Source: Blastococcus sp. TF02-09 (GTDB lineage: Bacteria > Actinomycetota > Actinomycetes > Mycobacteriales > Geodermatophilaceae). Taken from it: a stretch of 64,000 bases of DNA. The stretch lies in the NCBI RefSeq assembly GCF_003319105.1, contig NZ_QOHH01000005.1, positions 1-64,000 of the forward strand, in the 5' to 3' direction. Position 1 is the first letter of the stretch. Every line of letters starts with the position of its first letter. The notes below the pieces were generated by a model. It did not search any database and was not told the DNA's origin. It saw only the letters and a program-made list of their open reading frames with translations. Position numbers and translations under genes: made by a program. Below, piece after piece: positions 8,542 through 16,756 of the stretch.

Positions 8542-9723
8542 ATGGCGCTTCCCCGCATCCTCGTCCTCGTCCTGGCCGGCGGCGCGGGTGGCCGGCTCGA
8601 ACTGCTCACCGACCAGCGGGCCAAGCCGGCCGTCCCGTTCGCCGGGGTCTACCGGCTGATCGACTTCCCGCTGAGCAACTGCCTGCACTCGGACATCGCC
8701 GACGTGTGGGTCTCCATCCAGTTCCACCCCACGTCGCTGACCGAGCACCTGGCCAACGGTCGTCCCTGGGACCTCGACCGGACCACCGGCGGCCTGCTCA
8801 CCCTCCCGCCGTTCCAGGGCACCGACCGGGGCGGCTGGAACACCGGTACCGCGGACTCGCTGTGGCGCCAGGCCGACCTGGTCCGGGCGTTCGACCCCGA
8901 CGCGCTCGTCGTGGTCAGCTCCGACGCCGTCTACAAGCTGGACTACCGCGAGGTCGCCGAGGCCCACCTCGGCTCGGGCGCCGAGGTGACCATGGTGACC
9001 ACCGAGGTCGCTCCGGACGACGCCTCGCGCTACGGGATCGTGCAGGTCGGCGAGGGCGGGAAAGTCACCGACTACGCCTACAAGCCCGACGAGCCGGCGA
9101 CGACGACGGCGACCAACGAGGTGTTCGTCTTCACGCCCACGCCGACCCTCGACCGCCTGGAGGCGCTGGCCCGGGATGCGGGGGAGGACGGGCTCGAGGA
9201 CCTGGGCACGAAGCTCCTGCCCGCGATCACCGCCGACGGCCTCGCCCGGGCGCACGCGCTCGAGGGCTACTGGCGCGACGTCGGCACCGTGCCCGCCTAC
9301 TGGGAGGCGCACCGCGACTTCATCCAGGAGCAGCCGCCGCTGGACCTCGACGACCCGTCGTGGGCGATCCGCACCCGTGGGGGCCGGCACAGCGCGGCGC
9401 GGCTGCTGCGCGGGGCGGTGGTGGAGGACAGCCTCGTCTCCGGCGGCACCCGGGTGGGCGGCGAGGTGCGCGGTTCGGTCCTGTCGCCGGGCGTCGTCGT
9501 CGAGAAGGGCGCGACGGTCGTGGACTCCGTGCTGCTGCCCGGGGCCCGGGTGCGCGCCGGGGCGACGGTCACCCGCTCCGTGCTCGACGACTGCGTCGAG
9601 ATCGGGGAGTCGGCCACGGTCGGCGGCGACGGCGACATCACGCTGGTGGGCCGCCGGGCCGCCGTGGACGCCGGCGCCCACCTGGCCGCCGGCGCCCGCC
9701 TCCCCGAGCCCGAGGACGACTGA
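8542..9723 (+). CDS. GlgC-like sugar-phosphate nucleotidyltransferase
   Basis: The protein is 393 aa. The N-terminal nucleotidyltransferase domain starts LVLVLAGGAGGRLELLTDQR, then AKPAVPFAGVYRLIDFPLSN as in glucose-1-phosphate adenylyltransferase (GlgC). The C-terminal part has left-handed beta-helix hexapeptide repeats (VVEDSLVSGGTRVGGEV, GVVVEKGATVVDSVLLPGA). YWRDVGTVPAYWEAH is the usual GlgC substrate-binding segment. It deviates from typical GlgC in GGAGGRL (usually GGRGTRL or GGEGKRL) and WVSIQFHPTSL in place of the TQYKSHSL region, so it may be a divergent paralogue with another sugar or nucleotide. No glycogen genes flank it. Confidence 0.85.
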   Translation: MALPRILVLVLAGGAGGRLELLTDQRAKPAVPFAGVYRLIDFPLSNCLHSDIADVWVSIQFHPTSLTEHLANGRPWDLDRTTGGLLTLPPFQGTDRGGWNTGTADSLWRQADLVRAFDPDALVVVSSDAVYKLDYREVAEAHLGSGAEVTMVTTEVAPDDASRYGIVQVGEGGKVTDYAYKPDEPATTTATNEVFVFTPTPTLDRLEALARDAGEDGLEDLGTKLLPAITADGLARAHALEGYWRDVGTVPAYWEAHRDFIQEQPPLDLDDPSWAIRTRGGRHSAARLLRGAVVEDSLVSGGTRVGGEVRGSVLSPGVVVEKGATVVDSVLLPGARVRAGATVTRSVLDDCVEIGESATVGGDGDITLVGRRAAVDAGAHLAAGARLPEPEDD

Positions 9724-9725
9724 GC

Positions 9726-10409
9726 TCAGTCGAAGGACATCCAGACCCGGCGCCGGTCGGCCCGGGTGTGGACCTGGGCCATGGCCTCGACGCGGCGGCG
9801 CTGGTCGGCCGTCGGGGTGTGGTTGACCACGGCGATCTCGGCCTCCCGCATGGCCCGCTCGGCGGCGAACTTCGCCGGGGTCGAGGGGACGCCGTCGGGG
9901 TTGTCGACCGCGTCGGCGCGCGGCCGGGCGTAGGGGCTGTCGGCCGGGAGGTTGCCGCTCACCCGGCCGTAGGCGCCCAGGAGCAGCAGGACCAGCCCGG
10001 TCACCTCGGCGAACACCACGTTCTCGATCTGGAACGCCAGCAGGTTCGCCTCGGTGCGCAGCACCGCCAGGCTGCCCAGGCCGGACAGCAGGAACAGGAT
10101 GCCCACGACGATCATCAGCGTCGAGGCGGTGCGCGGGCTGCGCAGCGCGGCGAGGACCAGCACGCCGGCGGTGAGCACGGAGACGGTGGAGAGCAGGCCG
10201 TTCGACGACAGCCCGAGGATCTGCTCGCCGTCGGTCGAGAAGAAGTCCAGGCCGCCGGCAAACCCCAGTACACCGAAGACCAGGATCACCGCGGCGACGG
10301 CGAGCGCGCCGATCCGCTGGACGGCGTACACCCGCGTGTCGTAGCGGCGGCCGTGCTCGTCCGTGGCGACGGCGGGACGCGTCCCACCGCTGAGGGGGCG
10401 ACGCTGCAT
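9726..10409 (-). CDS. DUF4383 membrane protein
   Basis: The protein is 227 aa from the ATG at 10409, with GAGGAG just upstream; the longer reading frame to 10652 lies antisense to the TPR gene and is rejected. It has four predicted membrane segments (VAAVILVFGVLGFAGGL; LLSTVSVLTAGVLVLAAL; STLMIVVGILFLLSGLGSL; FAEVTGLVLLLLGAYG). The pattern matches DUF4383, small actinobacterial membrane proteins of unknown function. The charged cytoplasmic tail is rich in Arg and Ala. It ends two bases after the convergent GlgC-like gene. Confidence 0.8.
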   Translation of the reverse strand: MQRRPLSGGTRPAVATDEHGRRYDTRVYAVQRIGALAVAAVILVFGVLGFAGGLDFFSTDGEQILGLSSNGLLSTVSVLTAGVLVLAALRSPRTASTLMIVVGILFLLSGLGSLAVLRTEANLLAFQIENVVFAEVTGLVLLLLGAYGRVSGNLPADSPYARPRADAVDNPDGVPSTPAKFAAERAMREAEIAVVNHTPTADQRRRVEAMAQVHTRADRRRVWMSFD

Positions 10410-10527
10410 GGAAGCTCCTCGGTCGGGGTGGATGCCCGCTCTTCCGCTCTCCGTGCGCGTCCGGATGCGCCGGGTCCGCGTGTCCCCGGGGGCGAAGGCC
10501 GGCGCGGCCCGGTGCGTTGACGACGAC

Positions 10528-10857
10528 GTGAGCCAGCCGTTCGAGATCGACCTGCACTCCGAGTTCCTGCGTGCCGACCTCTTCCTCGCCATGGGCCAGC
10601 CGGCCGAGGCCGCCCGGATCTTGGAAACCGTCGTCGAGGGCGAACCCACCAACGAAGCCGCGCTCGAGGCGCTGGCGCGCGCCTACTTCGGCTCGGCCCA
10701 GCTCACCCGCGCCGAGGACGCCCTCGTCCGGCTGGTGCAGCTGGCCCCGGCCAACGGGTGGGCCCGGCGGGCGCTGGCCCGGACGCTGGAGCGGCAGAGC
10801 CGGCACGACGAGGCCGCGGCGCACCACCGGATGGCCGACGCCCTCGGCGCCCGGTGA
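10528..10857 (+). CDS. Tetratricopeptide-repeat protein
   Basis: The protein is 109 aa from a GTG at 10528 (VSQPFEIDLHSEF). It contains about two and a half TPR units: LFLAMGQPAEAARILETVVE, ALEALARAYFGSAQLTRAED and WARRALARTLERQSRHDEAA, with the usual small-residue positions. TPR proteins act as protein-binding scaffolds; no partner is evident. Upstream in-frame starts exist (10363), but they read antisense through the DUF4383 promoter region, so the short form is preferred. It is divergent from DUF4383 and convergent with cobS. Confidence 0.75.
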   Translation: MSQPFEIDLHSEFLRADLFLAMGQPAEAARILETVVEGEPTNEAALEALARAYFGSAQLTRAEDALVRLVQLAPANGWARRALARTLERQSRHDEAAAHHRMADALGAR

Positions 10858-10862
10858 GCGCG

Positions 10863-10877
10863 CCCCGGTAGCCGGGG
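10863..10877. terminator. Short GC hairpin between convergent TPR gene and cobS
   Basis: The sequence CCCCGG-TAG-CCGGGG is a perfect 6-bp stem with a 3-nt loop. It lies between two genes that end facing each other 22 bases apart, so it could end transcription from both sides. No T-run follows, so the call is weak. Confidence 0.35.
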
Positions 10878-10879
10878 AA

Positions 10880-11641
10880 CTACCAGAGGGCGGCGGCGAC
10901 CAACAGGGTCGCCGCCGTCGCCGTCTCGCCCATCGCTCCCATGACGTCGCCGGTGGTACCGCCCAGGCGGCGCAGGGCCCGACGGTGCAGGGCCTCGGCG
11001 GCCAGCACGCCGGCCGCGACCGCGCCGACCAGCACCGCCGCGTGCTCGGGGCCCCGGACCGCGGCCGCGGCCAGGCCGCCGACGACGAGGGTCAGCACGG
11101 CCGCGCCGCTGAGCCAGGCGGCGGACACGGTGCCCGCGACGGTGCGACCCAGGGACGACCCCTCCGCGACGGCCACGCCGGGCAGCCCGGTGCGGCTCAT
11201 CACCAGCCGCGCCGCGATCACCGCCGTCCAGAGCGCCAGCCAGCCCCCGTCCTGCGGCAGCAGCGCTGCCAGGCAGGCGACCTGGAGCAGCAGGGTGAGC
11301 ACCAGCGTGGCCACGCCGAACGGGCCGACGTCGCTCTGCCGCATGACCTGCAGGGCGCGCTCACGGCCACGCAGCGGGCCGAGGCCGTCAGCGGTGTCGG
11401 CGAGCCCGTCGAGGTGCAGGCCCCGGGTGAGGAGGGCGAGCGCCACGACGGCGAGCACCGCACCGGTCAGCGGCGACACCGTGCGGGTGCCGGCCTCGGC
11501 GACGCCCGCGGCGATCCCGCCCAGGACCAGCCCGACCAGCGGCGCCCACGGCAGCACGCCGCGGGTCGACGTCGCCGCGCGGGCCGGCACCGGCAGGGCG
11601 GTGAGCAGCGCCGCCGACTCCAGCGGGCCGGTGAGCCTCAT
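10880..11641 (-). CDS. cobS: Adenosylcobinamide-GDP ribazoletransferase (cobalamin synthase)
   Basis: The protein is 253 aa. This membrane enzyme joins adenosylcobinamide-GDP to alpha-ribazole, the last step of the nucleotide-loop pathway. Landmarks are LPVPARAA near the N-terminus, LTRGLHLDGLADTADGLG (the Asp-rich, metal-binding signature) and the following RGRERALQVMRQSDVGPFG. The C-terminus ends GGTTGDVMGAMGETATAATL, also typical. Many hydrophobic segments are present. A cobU/cobT partner is not visible next to it; a histidine phosphatase lies upstream on the same strand. Confidence 0.94.
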   Translation of the reverse strand: MRLTGPLESAALLTALPVPARAATSTRGVLPWAPLVGLVLGGIAAGVAEAGTRTVSPLTGAVLAVVALALLTRGLHLDGLADTADGLGPLRGRERALQVMRQSDVGPFGVATLVLTLLLQVACLAALLPQDGGWLALWTAVIAARLVMSRTGLPGVAVAEGSSLGRTVAGTVSAAWLSGAAVLTLVVGGLAAAAVRGPEHAAVLVGAVAAGVLAAEALHRRALRRLGGTTGDVMGAMGETATAATLLVAAALW

Positions 11642-11693
11642 CGAGGCTGCTGGGCACGCCCGGCGACGAGGACCCCGGGCCGGTGCGCCGGCC

Positions 11694-12245
11694 TCACGGG
11701 CAGAACTCCAGGCGGGTGATGCTGCCGTTGTGCGGGGTGACCGCCGGCATCGCGTCCGGGCCGAGGCCGGCGACCACGGCCTGGATCGCGCGGATCGTGT
11801 CGCCGTGGGTGACCAGGGCGATCACGTCGGCCGGCGGCTCGGCGCAGAGGTCCTTGAGGTAGGCCTCGACCCGCCCGTGCAGCTCGGCCAGGCTCTCGCC
11901 GCCCTCCGCCGACCACCGGGCGTCGCTCCAGTCGACGACGTCCCACAGCTCGCGCGAGGGGCGGCCCTCGAGCACGCCGTACCCCTGTTCGCGCAGGGCC
12001 GGCGTCGTCACGATGGGCAGCCCTGTGGTCCGCGCGCACGGCTCGGCCGTCTGGACGGCGCGCAGCAGGTCGCTGCTGATGAGCACGCCGGGCGCGAGCC
12101 CCGCCAGTTCCTCGGCCGCCGCCTCGGCCTGGCTGCGTCCCAGGTCGGTGAGCGGGATGTGGGGGGTCTGGCCCTGCATCAGGCCCGCCGCGTTCCACTC
12201 GCTCTGCCCGTGGCGGACGAGCAGCAGGGTCAGGGGGTGGGCCAT
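11694..12245 (-). CDS. Histidine phosphatase family protein (phosphoglycerate mutase-like)
   Basis: The protein is 183 aa from the ATG at 12245. It has the catalytic LLVRHGQSEWN (phospho-accepting His), the second His in ALVTHGDTIRAI, and the ISSDLLRAVQTAEPCA segment. Its position 52 bases upstream of cobS on the same strand suggests an alpha-ribazole phosphatase (CobC) role, which belongs to the same branch. The sequence alone does not separate CobC from general phosphatases, so this is only an inference. A longer reading frame upstream to 12719 runs antisense to the Fic-like gene and is rejected. Confidence 0.88.
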   Translation of the reverse strand: MAHPLTLLLVRHGQSEWNAAGLMQGQTPHIPLTDLGRSQAEAAAEELAGLAPGVLISSDLLRAVQTAEPCARTTGLPIVTTPALREQGYGVLEGRPSRELWDVVDWSDARWSAEGGESLAELHGRVEAYLKDLCAEPPADVIALVTHGDTIRAIQAVVAGLGPDAMPAVTPHNGSITRLEFCP

Positions 12246-12384
12246 GGTGGATGAAAGCGTAACCACCTGGGCGGCGGCGCAGGGCGGCGCGCCTCGTACC
12301 GTCGTCGTCGCGGCCGTTCCGAGGCGGTCGCGCACCAGCACAGCGACGCGGGCCGGCGACCGGCCGGCGCAGCGAGGAGAGCAC

Positions 12385-13173
12385 GTGAGCATCCCCGTCC
12401 GTCCCGGCGCCGCCCGCGCCACCGCCCGCCCGGGCGCGCCCGACCCCCTGCTGCCGCTGCTCGACCTGCCCGGGGTCCGGGCGGCCGCCGACTCCGCGCG
12501 CGCAGGGGTGGACCGGCTGCTGGGCCACAAGGTGCTGCGCCGGGAGTCCGCCGGGGTGAGCACCGAGTCCGCGCTCCGCGGCGCCCGGGCCTCGGCGGCC
12601 CTCGAGGGCGTCGACGTGCCCCTGGCCGACCTGCGGGCCGGCGCCGTCGACGACCCGGTGGTGCAGGGCTCCCTGCGGTTGTCCGCGGGCCTCGGCGGCA
12701 TGATCGACACCTGGCCCAAGGCGCCCGGTCAGGTGCTCGCCCGCATGCACGTGCTGGCCGCGAGCGACCGCGTCGCGAACGCCCACCTCGGCCGGCCGGC
12801 CCCGCATGCCGGTCCGCGGCTGTCCGGGCTGTTCTCGCTCGTCACCGGGCGGACGGCCGCCCCGGCGGTGATCGTGGCCGCGCTCGTGCACGGCGAGATC
12901 GCCGCGCTGGCTCCCTTCGGGGTCGCCGACGGGCTGGTCGCCCGCGCGGCCGCCCGGCTCACCGGCATCACCCGCGGCCTGGACCCCAAGGCGGTCTCGG
13001 CCCCCGAGGTCGGGTTCGCGGAGCTGGGCGCTGCCGCCTACGCCGAGGCGCTGGCCGGCTACGCCTCCGGGGAGCCCGCGGGCGTCGCGCGCTGGCTCGT
13101 GCACTGCTGCCAGGCGACCGAGCACGGCGCGCTGGAGGGCCTGGCCATCTGCGAGAGCCTGCTGCGCGGCTGA
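12385..13173 (+). CDS. Fic-like protein with degenerate active-site motif
   Basis: The protein is 262 aa from a GTG at 12385 with GAGGAGA upstream. RGARASAALEGVDVPLADLR resembles the N-terminal helix of Fic proteins (the inhibitory S/T-x-x-x-E/S region and the following EGV). VHGEIAALAPFGVADGLVAR occupies the place of the catalytic Fic motif HPFxxGNGRxAR: the essential His is Ala, and the Asn-Gly-Arg anion-binding loop is not kept. AMPylation would therefore not be expected. From memory, such proteins are conserved in actinobacteria near the ssd/tad locus and are often misnamed oxidoreductases. The function is unknown. Confidence 0.7.
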   Translation: MSIPVRPGAARATARPGAPDPLLPLLDLPGVRAAADSARAGVDRLLGHKVLRRESAGVSTESALRGARASAALEGVDVPLADLRAGAVDDPVVQGSLRLSAGLGGMIDTWPKAPGQVLARMHVLAASDRVANAHLGRPAPHAGPRLSGLFSLVTGRTAAPAVIVAALVHGEIAALAPFGVADGLVARAAARLTGITRGLDPKAVSAPEVGFAELGAAAYAEALAGYASGEPAGVARWLVHCCQATEHGALEGLAICESLLRG

Positions 13174-13202
13174 GCGCGCGCCGGTTGCCGCGACCCTGCA
13201 GG

Positions 13203-13475
13203 TCAGGCGGGGGCCAGCAGCAGTCCGGCCAGCGCCACGACGGTCACCGCGATCGCAGCCGCCGCCGCGGCCGGCACCCAGGCACCGGTGCGCGCCCCGT
13301 AGCCGAGGGCGGCGAGCACCGACAGCCAGGGGCCCGACAGCGAGAGGAACAGCCCGATCCGGGCCAGCGGCCGGCGGCGGCGCCGGCGGGGGGCGGCGCG
13401 CACGGACTGGCCGACGAGCACCGCGGCCACGCACACGGCGAAGGCCGCGAGCCAGGCGAGGACCGCGGTGAGCAC
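13203..13475 (-). CDS. Small hypothetical membrane protein (90 aa)
   Basis: The protein is 90 aa from a GTG or ATG start near 13475. It shows three hydrophobic stretches: VLAWLAAFAVCVAAVLVG, then after a run of Arg IGLFLSLSGPWLSVLAALGY, and PAAAAAAIAVTVVALAGLLLA. The Arg-rich loop (APRRRRRRPLAR) fits the positive-inside rule. It lies between the convergent Fic-like gene and the HAD-IB gene on its own strand. No family is recognised; reading-frame length alone would not prove it, but the regular membrane topology supports it. Confidence 0.5.
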   Translation of the reverse strand: MLTAVLAWLAAFAVCVAAVLVGQSVRAAPRRRRRRPLARIGLFLSLSGPWLSVLAALGYGARTGAWVPAAAAAAIAVTVVALAGLLLAPA

Positions 13476-13562
13476 GTCCGCAGGATGACCGACGGGCCGG
13501 CGGTGCGCCCGGCGCCTCGCCGCGGACCGGCGCCGGGAGGCGCGTTCCGCGGAGGTGCGGGG

Positions 13563-14408
13563 TCAGGCCCCTCGGCGCCGCCAGCGGCCGCTCGGCGGGC
13601 CGGCGGGGGCCGGGAGGACGGCCCGCCCGTTCCGGTGCCGGGCGTACCAGGCCAGGCCGACCACCGCCGCGCCCACGCCCATCGCCGCCGCGCCGGTGAC
13701 CATGGGCGTCGCCGTCGTGGAGAACCGCGCGCGCATGCTCACCGGCCGCTCGAAGCGCAGCACCGGCCAGCCGTTCTGCAGCGCGGCCTTCCGGAGGCCG
13801 CGGTCGGGGTTGACGGCCGTGGGGTGCCCGACGGCCGCCAGCATGGGCAGGTCGGTGATCGAGTCGCTGTAGGCCCAGCAGTCGGCCAGGTCGTAGCCGC
13901 CCTCGGCCGCGACCTCGCGCATCGCGGCGGCCTTGTTCTCCGCGTAGGCGTAGAAGTCGATCTCGCCGGTGTACCGGCCGTCCTGGACAACCATCCGCGT
14001 GGCGACGACGCGGTCGGCCCCCAGCATCTCGCCGATCGGCTCGACCATCTCCGCCCCACTGCTGGAGACGATGACGATCTCGCGACCGGCGGCGCGGTGC
14101 TCCTCGATGAGGTCGGCCGCCTCGGCGTACACCAGCGGGTCGACGATCTCGTGCAGCGTCTCGCGGACGATCTCGTGCACCGCGGCGGCGTCCCAGCCGG
14201 TGACCATCGCGGTCATCTGCGCACGCAGCCGCTCCATCTGCTGGGCGTCGGCGCCGGCCATCGAGAACACGAACTGGGCGTAGGCGGTCTTGAGGACCGT
14301 GCGCCGGTTGATCAGCCCGCCCTGGAAGAAGGGGCGGCCGAAGGCCAGGGTGCTGGACTTGGCGATGATCGTCTTGTCCAGGTCGAAGAACGCCGCGGCG
14401 CGGGTCAC
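13563..14408 (-). CDS. HAD-IB family hydrolase (SerB-like phosphatase)
   Basis: The protein is 281 aa from a GTG at 14408 (VTRAAAFFDLDKTIIAKSS). It has HAD motif I (FFDLDKT; nucleophile and acid Asp), motif II (IVSSSGAEM), the Lys in AYAENKAAAM and motif IV (YSDSITDLPML). A C-terminal hydrophobic segment (MVTGAAAMGVGAAVVGLAWYA) followed by a basic tail suggests membrane anchoring. The gene next to ssd in mycobacteria (Rv3661) is of this type, which supports the synteny. It is divergent from ssd. The substrate is unknown; similarity to phosphoserine phosphatase does not prove that activity. Confidence 0.88.
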   Translation of the reverse strand: MTRAAAFFDLDKTIIAKSSTLAFGRPFFQGGLINRRTVLKTAYAQFVFSMAGADAQQMERLRAQMTAMVTGWDAAAVHEIVRETLHEIVDPLVYAEAADLIEEHRAAGREIVIVSSSGAEMVEPIGEMLGADRVVATRMVVQDGRYTGEIDFYAYAENKAAAMREVAAEGGYDLADCWAYSDSITDLPMLAAVGHPTAVNPDRGLRKAALQNGWPVLRFERPVSMRARFSTTATPMVTGAAAMGVGAAVVGLAWYARHRNGRAVLPAPAGPPSGRWRRRGA

Positions 14409-14456
14409 GAGGCATGAGGCTAGTAGTGCTGGACGGGTGTGACAGATCACGCGCGC

Positions 14457-14484
14457 CGTCCACACCCGAACGAGTCATCCACAG
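14457..14484 (+). promoter_or_regulatory. Paired TCCACA sites, 19 bp apart, upstream of the tad/ssd operon
   Basis: CGTCCACAC at 14457-14465 and CATCCACAG at 14476-14484 place two TCCACA cores exactly 19 bp apart as direct repeats, 51 bp before the ssd start. The same arrangement recurs at 18896 and, on the other strand, at 25124. This is read directly from the sequence. An operator role is an inference. One copy (TCATCCACA) is one base from the classical DnaA box. Confidence 0.5.
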
Positions 14485-14534
14485 TTCGGCCGCCGATCTG
14501 GCACTGTTCGCCCACGCTCGGCTGGGCTGGCCCG

Positions 14535-15620
14535 GTGGTTGCCGCCCCTTCGCCCTCTGATCCGTCCTCCCGGCCGCTGGTCGTCAGCCGCGACGAGCAG
14601 CTCCTCGACGACCTGCTGCGCGTGCTGGCCGCCGCCGGCGCCGAACCCGAGATCGCCGTCGGCGGCGCGCCGTTGCGCCGCGCGCACCGGTCCGCGCCGC
14701 TGGTCCTGCTCGGTGCCGACGTGCTCGCGACGTCCGTCGTGCGGGAGCTGGGACGCCGGCCCGGTGTGGTGGTCGTCGCCCGCGACGAGCTGCCGGCGCA
14801 GGAGTGGGCGGCGGCGGTGGAGGTGGGGGCCGAGCGGGTGGCGGTGCTGCCGGCCGACGAGGGCTGGCTGCTGTCCCGCGCCGTCGCGGCGGTCCGGACC
14901 CCGGTCGCGCGCGGCTGGCTGCTCGCCGTCGGGGGCGGCTGCGGGGGTGCCGGTGCCAGCACCGTGGCCGCCGCCCTCGCCGTGGCGGCGGCACCCGGTG
15001 CGGTCCTGGTCGACGTCGACGGCTGGGGTGCCGGACTGGACCTGCTGCTGGGCGCCGAACGGGCCGAGGGCCTGCGCTGGCCCGAGCTGACCGGGCTCCG
15101 GGGGCGCGTCTCGGGGGATGCACTGCGCGCCTGCCTGCCCGAGGTGGCGGGCGTGCACGTCCTCGCGGCCTCGCGCTCCGCGCACGCGCCGCTGCCGGAG
15201 GAGGCCGTGCGGGCGGTGGTCGAGGCGGCCCGCTCCGACGGTGCGCCCGTCGTCGTCGATCTGCCGCGCCCCGGGCCGGACGGGTTCTGCGCCACGACGC
15301 ACGCGGTGCTGAGCGAGGCGGACCTCGCGCTGCTCGTCGTGCCGGCGCGGCTGCGGGCGGCCACCGCGGCCCGGGTGCTCGTGGCCGGCCCCGGGTCGCC
15401 GTGGGCGGCGGCGCAGCTGGTCGTCCGTCCGGTGCCCGGTGGCCTGTCCACCGCCGAGGTCGCCGACGTGGTCGGCCGGCCCCTGCTCGCCGAACTGCCG
15501 CACGACCGCAGCGCCGTCGCGCGCAGCGAGCGGGGCGAGGTGCCCGCCGTCGCGCCGCGGACCCCGCTGGGCGGCGTCGCGCGCCGGGCGCTGACCCGGC
15601 TGCGGGGTGCTGCCGCATGA
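14535..15620 (+). CDS. ssd: Septum-site-determining / CpaE-like ATPase of the Tad locus
   Basis: The protein is 361 aa from the GTG at 14535; an earlier start at 14439 would run through the TCCACA pair. It has an N-terminal receiver-like region, then a MinD/ParA-type ATPase domain with a deviant Walker A (GGGCGGAGASTVAAALA), a second-strand VLVDVDGWGAGLDLLLG and VVVDLPRPGPDG. It corresponds to the ssd gene (Rv3660c in M. tuberculosis, from memory) that heads actinobacterial tad operons. CpaE-type proteins place pilus machinery at the pole. The stop overlaps the tadA start (ATGA). Confidence 0.85.
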   Translation: MVAAPSPSDPSSRPLVVSRDEQLLDDLLRVLAAAGAEPEIAVGGAPLRRAHRSAPLVLLGADVLATSVVRELGRRPGVVVVARDELPAQEWAAAVEVGAERVAVLPADEGWLLSRAVAAVRTPVARGWLLAVGGGCGGAGASTVAAALAVAAAPGAVLVDVDGWGAGLDLLLGAERAEGLRWPELTGLRGRVSGDALRACLPEVAGVHVLAASRSAHAPLPEEAVRAVVEAARSDGAPVVVDLPRPGPDGFCATTHAVLSEADLALLVVPARLRAATAARVLVAGPGSPWAAAQLVVRPVPGGLSTAEVADVVGRPLLAELPHDRSAVARSERGEVPAVAPRTPLGGVARRALTRLRGAAA

Positions 15621-16756
15621 CCGCGGGCCTGCTCGAGCGCGTGCGGGCCCGGCTGGCCCTGGAGCCGGGGATGCCGACGCAGGCGGACGTCGCCGCCGTG
15701 GTCCGCCAGGAGAGCGGCGGGCTGCTCGGGGACGACGACGTGCTCCGGGCCGTGCGGGACGCGGTCGACGAGCTGGCCGGAGCCGGCCCGCTCGAGGCGC
15801 TGCTCCGGCTGCCCGACGTCACCGACGTGCTGGTGGCCGCCCCCGACCGGGTGTGGATCGACCGGGGGGAGGGGCTGGAGCTCAGCGCCGTGCGCTTCCC
15901 CGACGACGACGCGGTCCGCCGGCTCGCGGTGCGGCTGGCCGGGGCCGCGGGGCGGCGGCTGGACGACGCCGCCCCCTGGGTGGACGTCGGGCTGCCCGAC
16001 GGCACCCGGCTGCACGCGGTGCTCGCGCCGGTGGCCGGCAGCACCTGCCTCTCCCTGCGGGTGCTGCGGCGCTGCTCGCGGAGCCTCGCCGACCTCGAGG
16101 CCCTCGGCGCGTTGCCCGGCGACAGCGCGCGGCTGCTCCGGGCCGTGGTGCAGCGACGGCTGGCGTTCCTGGTCACCGGAGGTACCGGATCGGGCAAGAC
16201 GACGGTGCTCTCCGCGCTGCTGGGGGAGGTCGGGCCCACCGAGCGGGTGCTGACGTGCGAGGACGCCGCGGAACTCGCGCCGGCCCACCCACACGTCGTC
16301 GCGCTGCTCACCCGCCCGCCCAACGTGGAGGGCGTCGGAGAGGTGACGCTGCGCGACCTGGTGCGCCAGGCGCTGCGGATGCGACCCGACCGGCTGGTCG
16401 TGGGCGAGGTCCGTGGCGCGGAGGTGGGCGACCTGCTGGCCGCCCTCAACACCGGCCATGAGGGCGGCTGCGGGACCCTGCACGCCAACTCGCCGGCCGA
16501 GGTGCCGGCCCGGTTGGAGGCGCTGGGGGTCGCCGCGGGGCTCGACCGCGCCGCGGTGCACAGCCTGTCGGCCGCCGCGCTGCACGTCGTCGTGCACCTG
16601 CGCCGCACCCCGGCCGGCCGCCGGGTCGACGAGATCGGGGTCCTGCGCCGTGCGGGAGAGCTGGTGGCTGTGGAGCCGGGCTGGCGCGCCGACGGAGGGC
16701 CGTGCCCGGCCGCGGACCGGTTGCACGCACTGCTCGATGGGACTGCGCCCCGGTGA
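15617..16756 (+). CDS. tadA: Tad pilus / secretion ATPase (TadA/CpaF family)
   Basis: The protein is 379 aa. It is a hexameric type II/IV secretion ATPase that powers pilus assembly. Walker A is LVTGGTGSGKTTVLSALLGE; the Asp box and Walker B follow (RVLTCEDAAELAP; MRPDRLVVGEVRGAEVGDLL), then the His box GGCGTLHANSPAEVPARLEAL. The N-terminal domain (DVTDVLVAAPDRVWIDRG) is typical of CpaF. The start overlaps the ssd stop by 4 bp, and its stop overlaps tadB by 4 bp, so the operon is translationally coupled. Confidence 0.94.
   Translation: MTAGLLERVRARLALEPGMPTQADVAAVVRQESGGLLGDDDVLRAVRDAVDELAGAGPLEALLRLPDVTDVLVAAPDRVWIDRGEGLELSAVRFPDDDAVRRLAVRLAGAAGRRLDDAAPWVDVGLPDGTRLHAVLAPVAGSTCLSLRVLRRCSRSLADLEALGALPGDSARLLRAVVQRRLAFLVTGGTGSGKTTVLSALLGEVGPTERVLTCEDAAELAPAHPHVVALLTRPPNVEGVGEVTLRDLVRQALRMRPDRLVVGEVRGAEVGDLLAALNTGHEGGCGTLHANSPAEVPARLEALGVAAGLDRAAVHSLSAAALHVVVHLRRTPAGRRVDEIGVLRRAGELVAVEPGWRADGGPCPAADRLHALLDGTAPR

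Noticed and set aside
8487-10520. Plus-strand 677-codon frame overlapping the GlgC-like gene
   Set aside because: It is an out-of-frame shadow of the GlgC-like gene, rich in Arg and Gly, with no domain.
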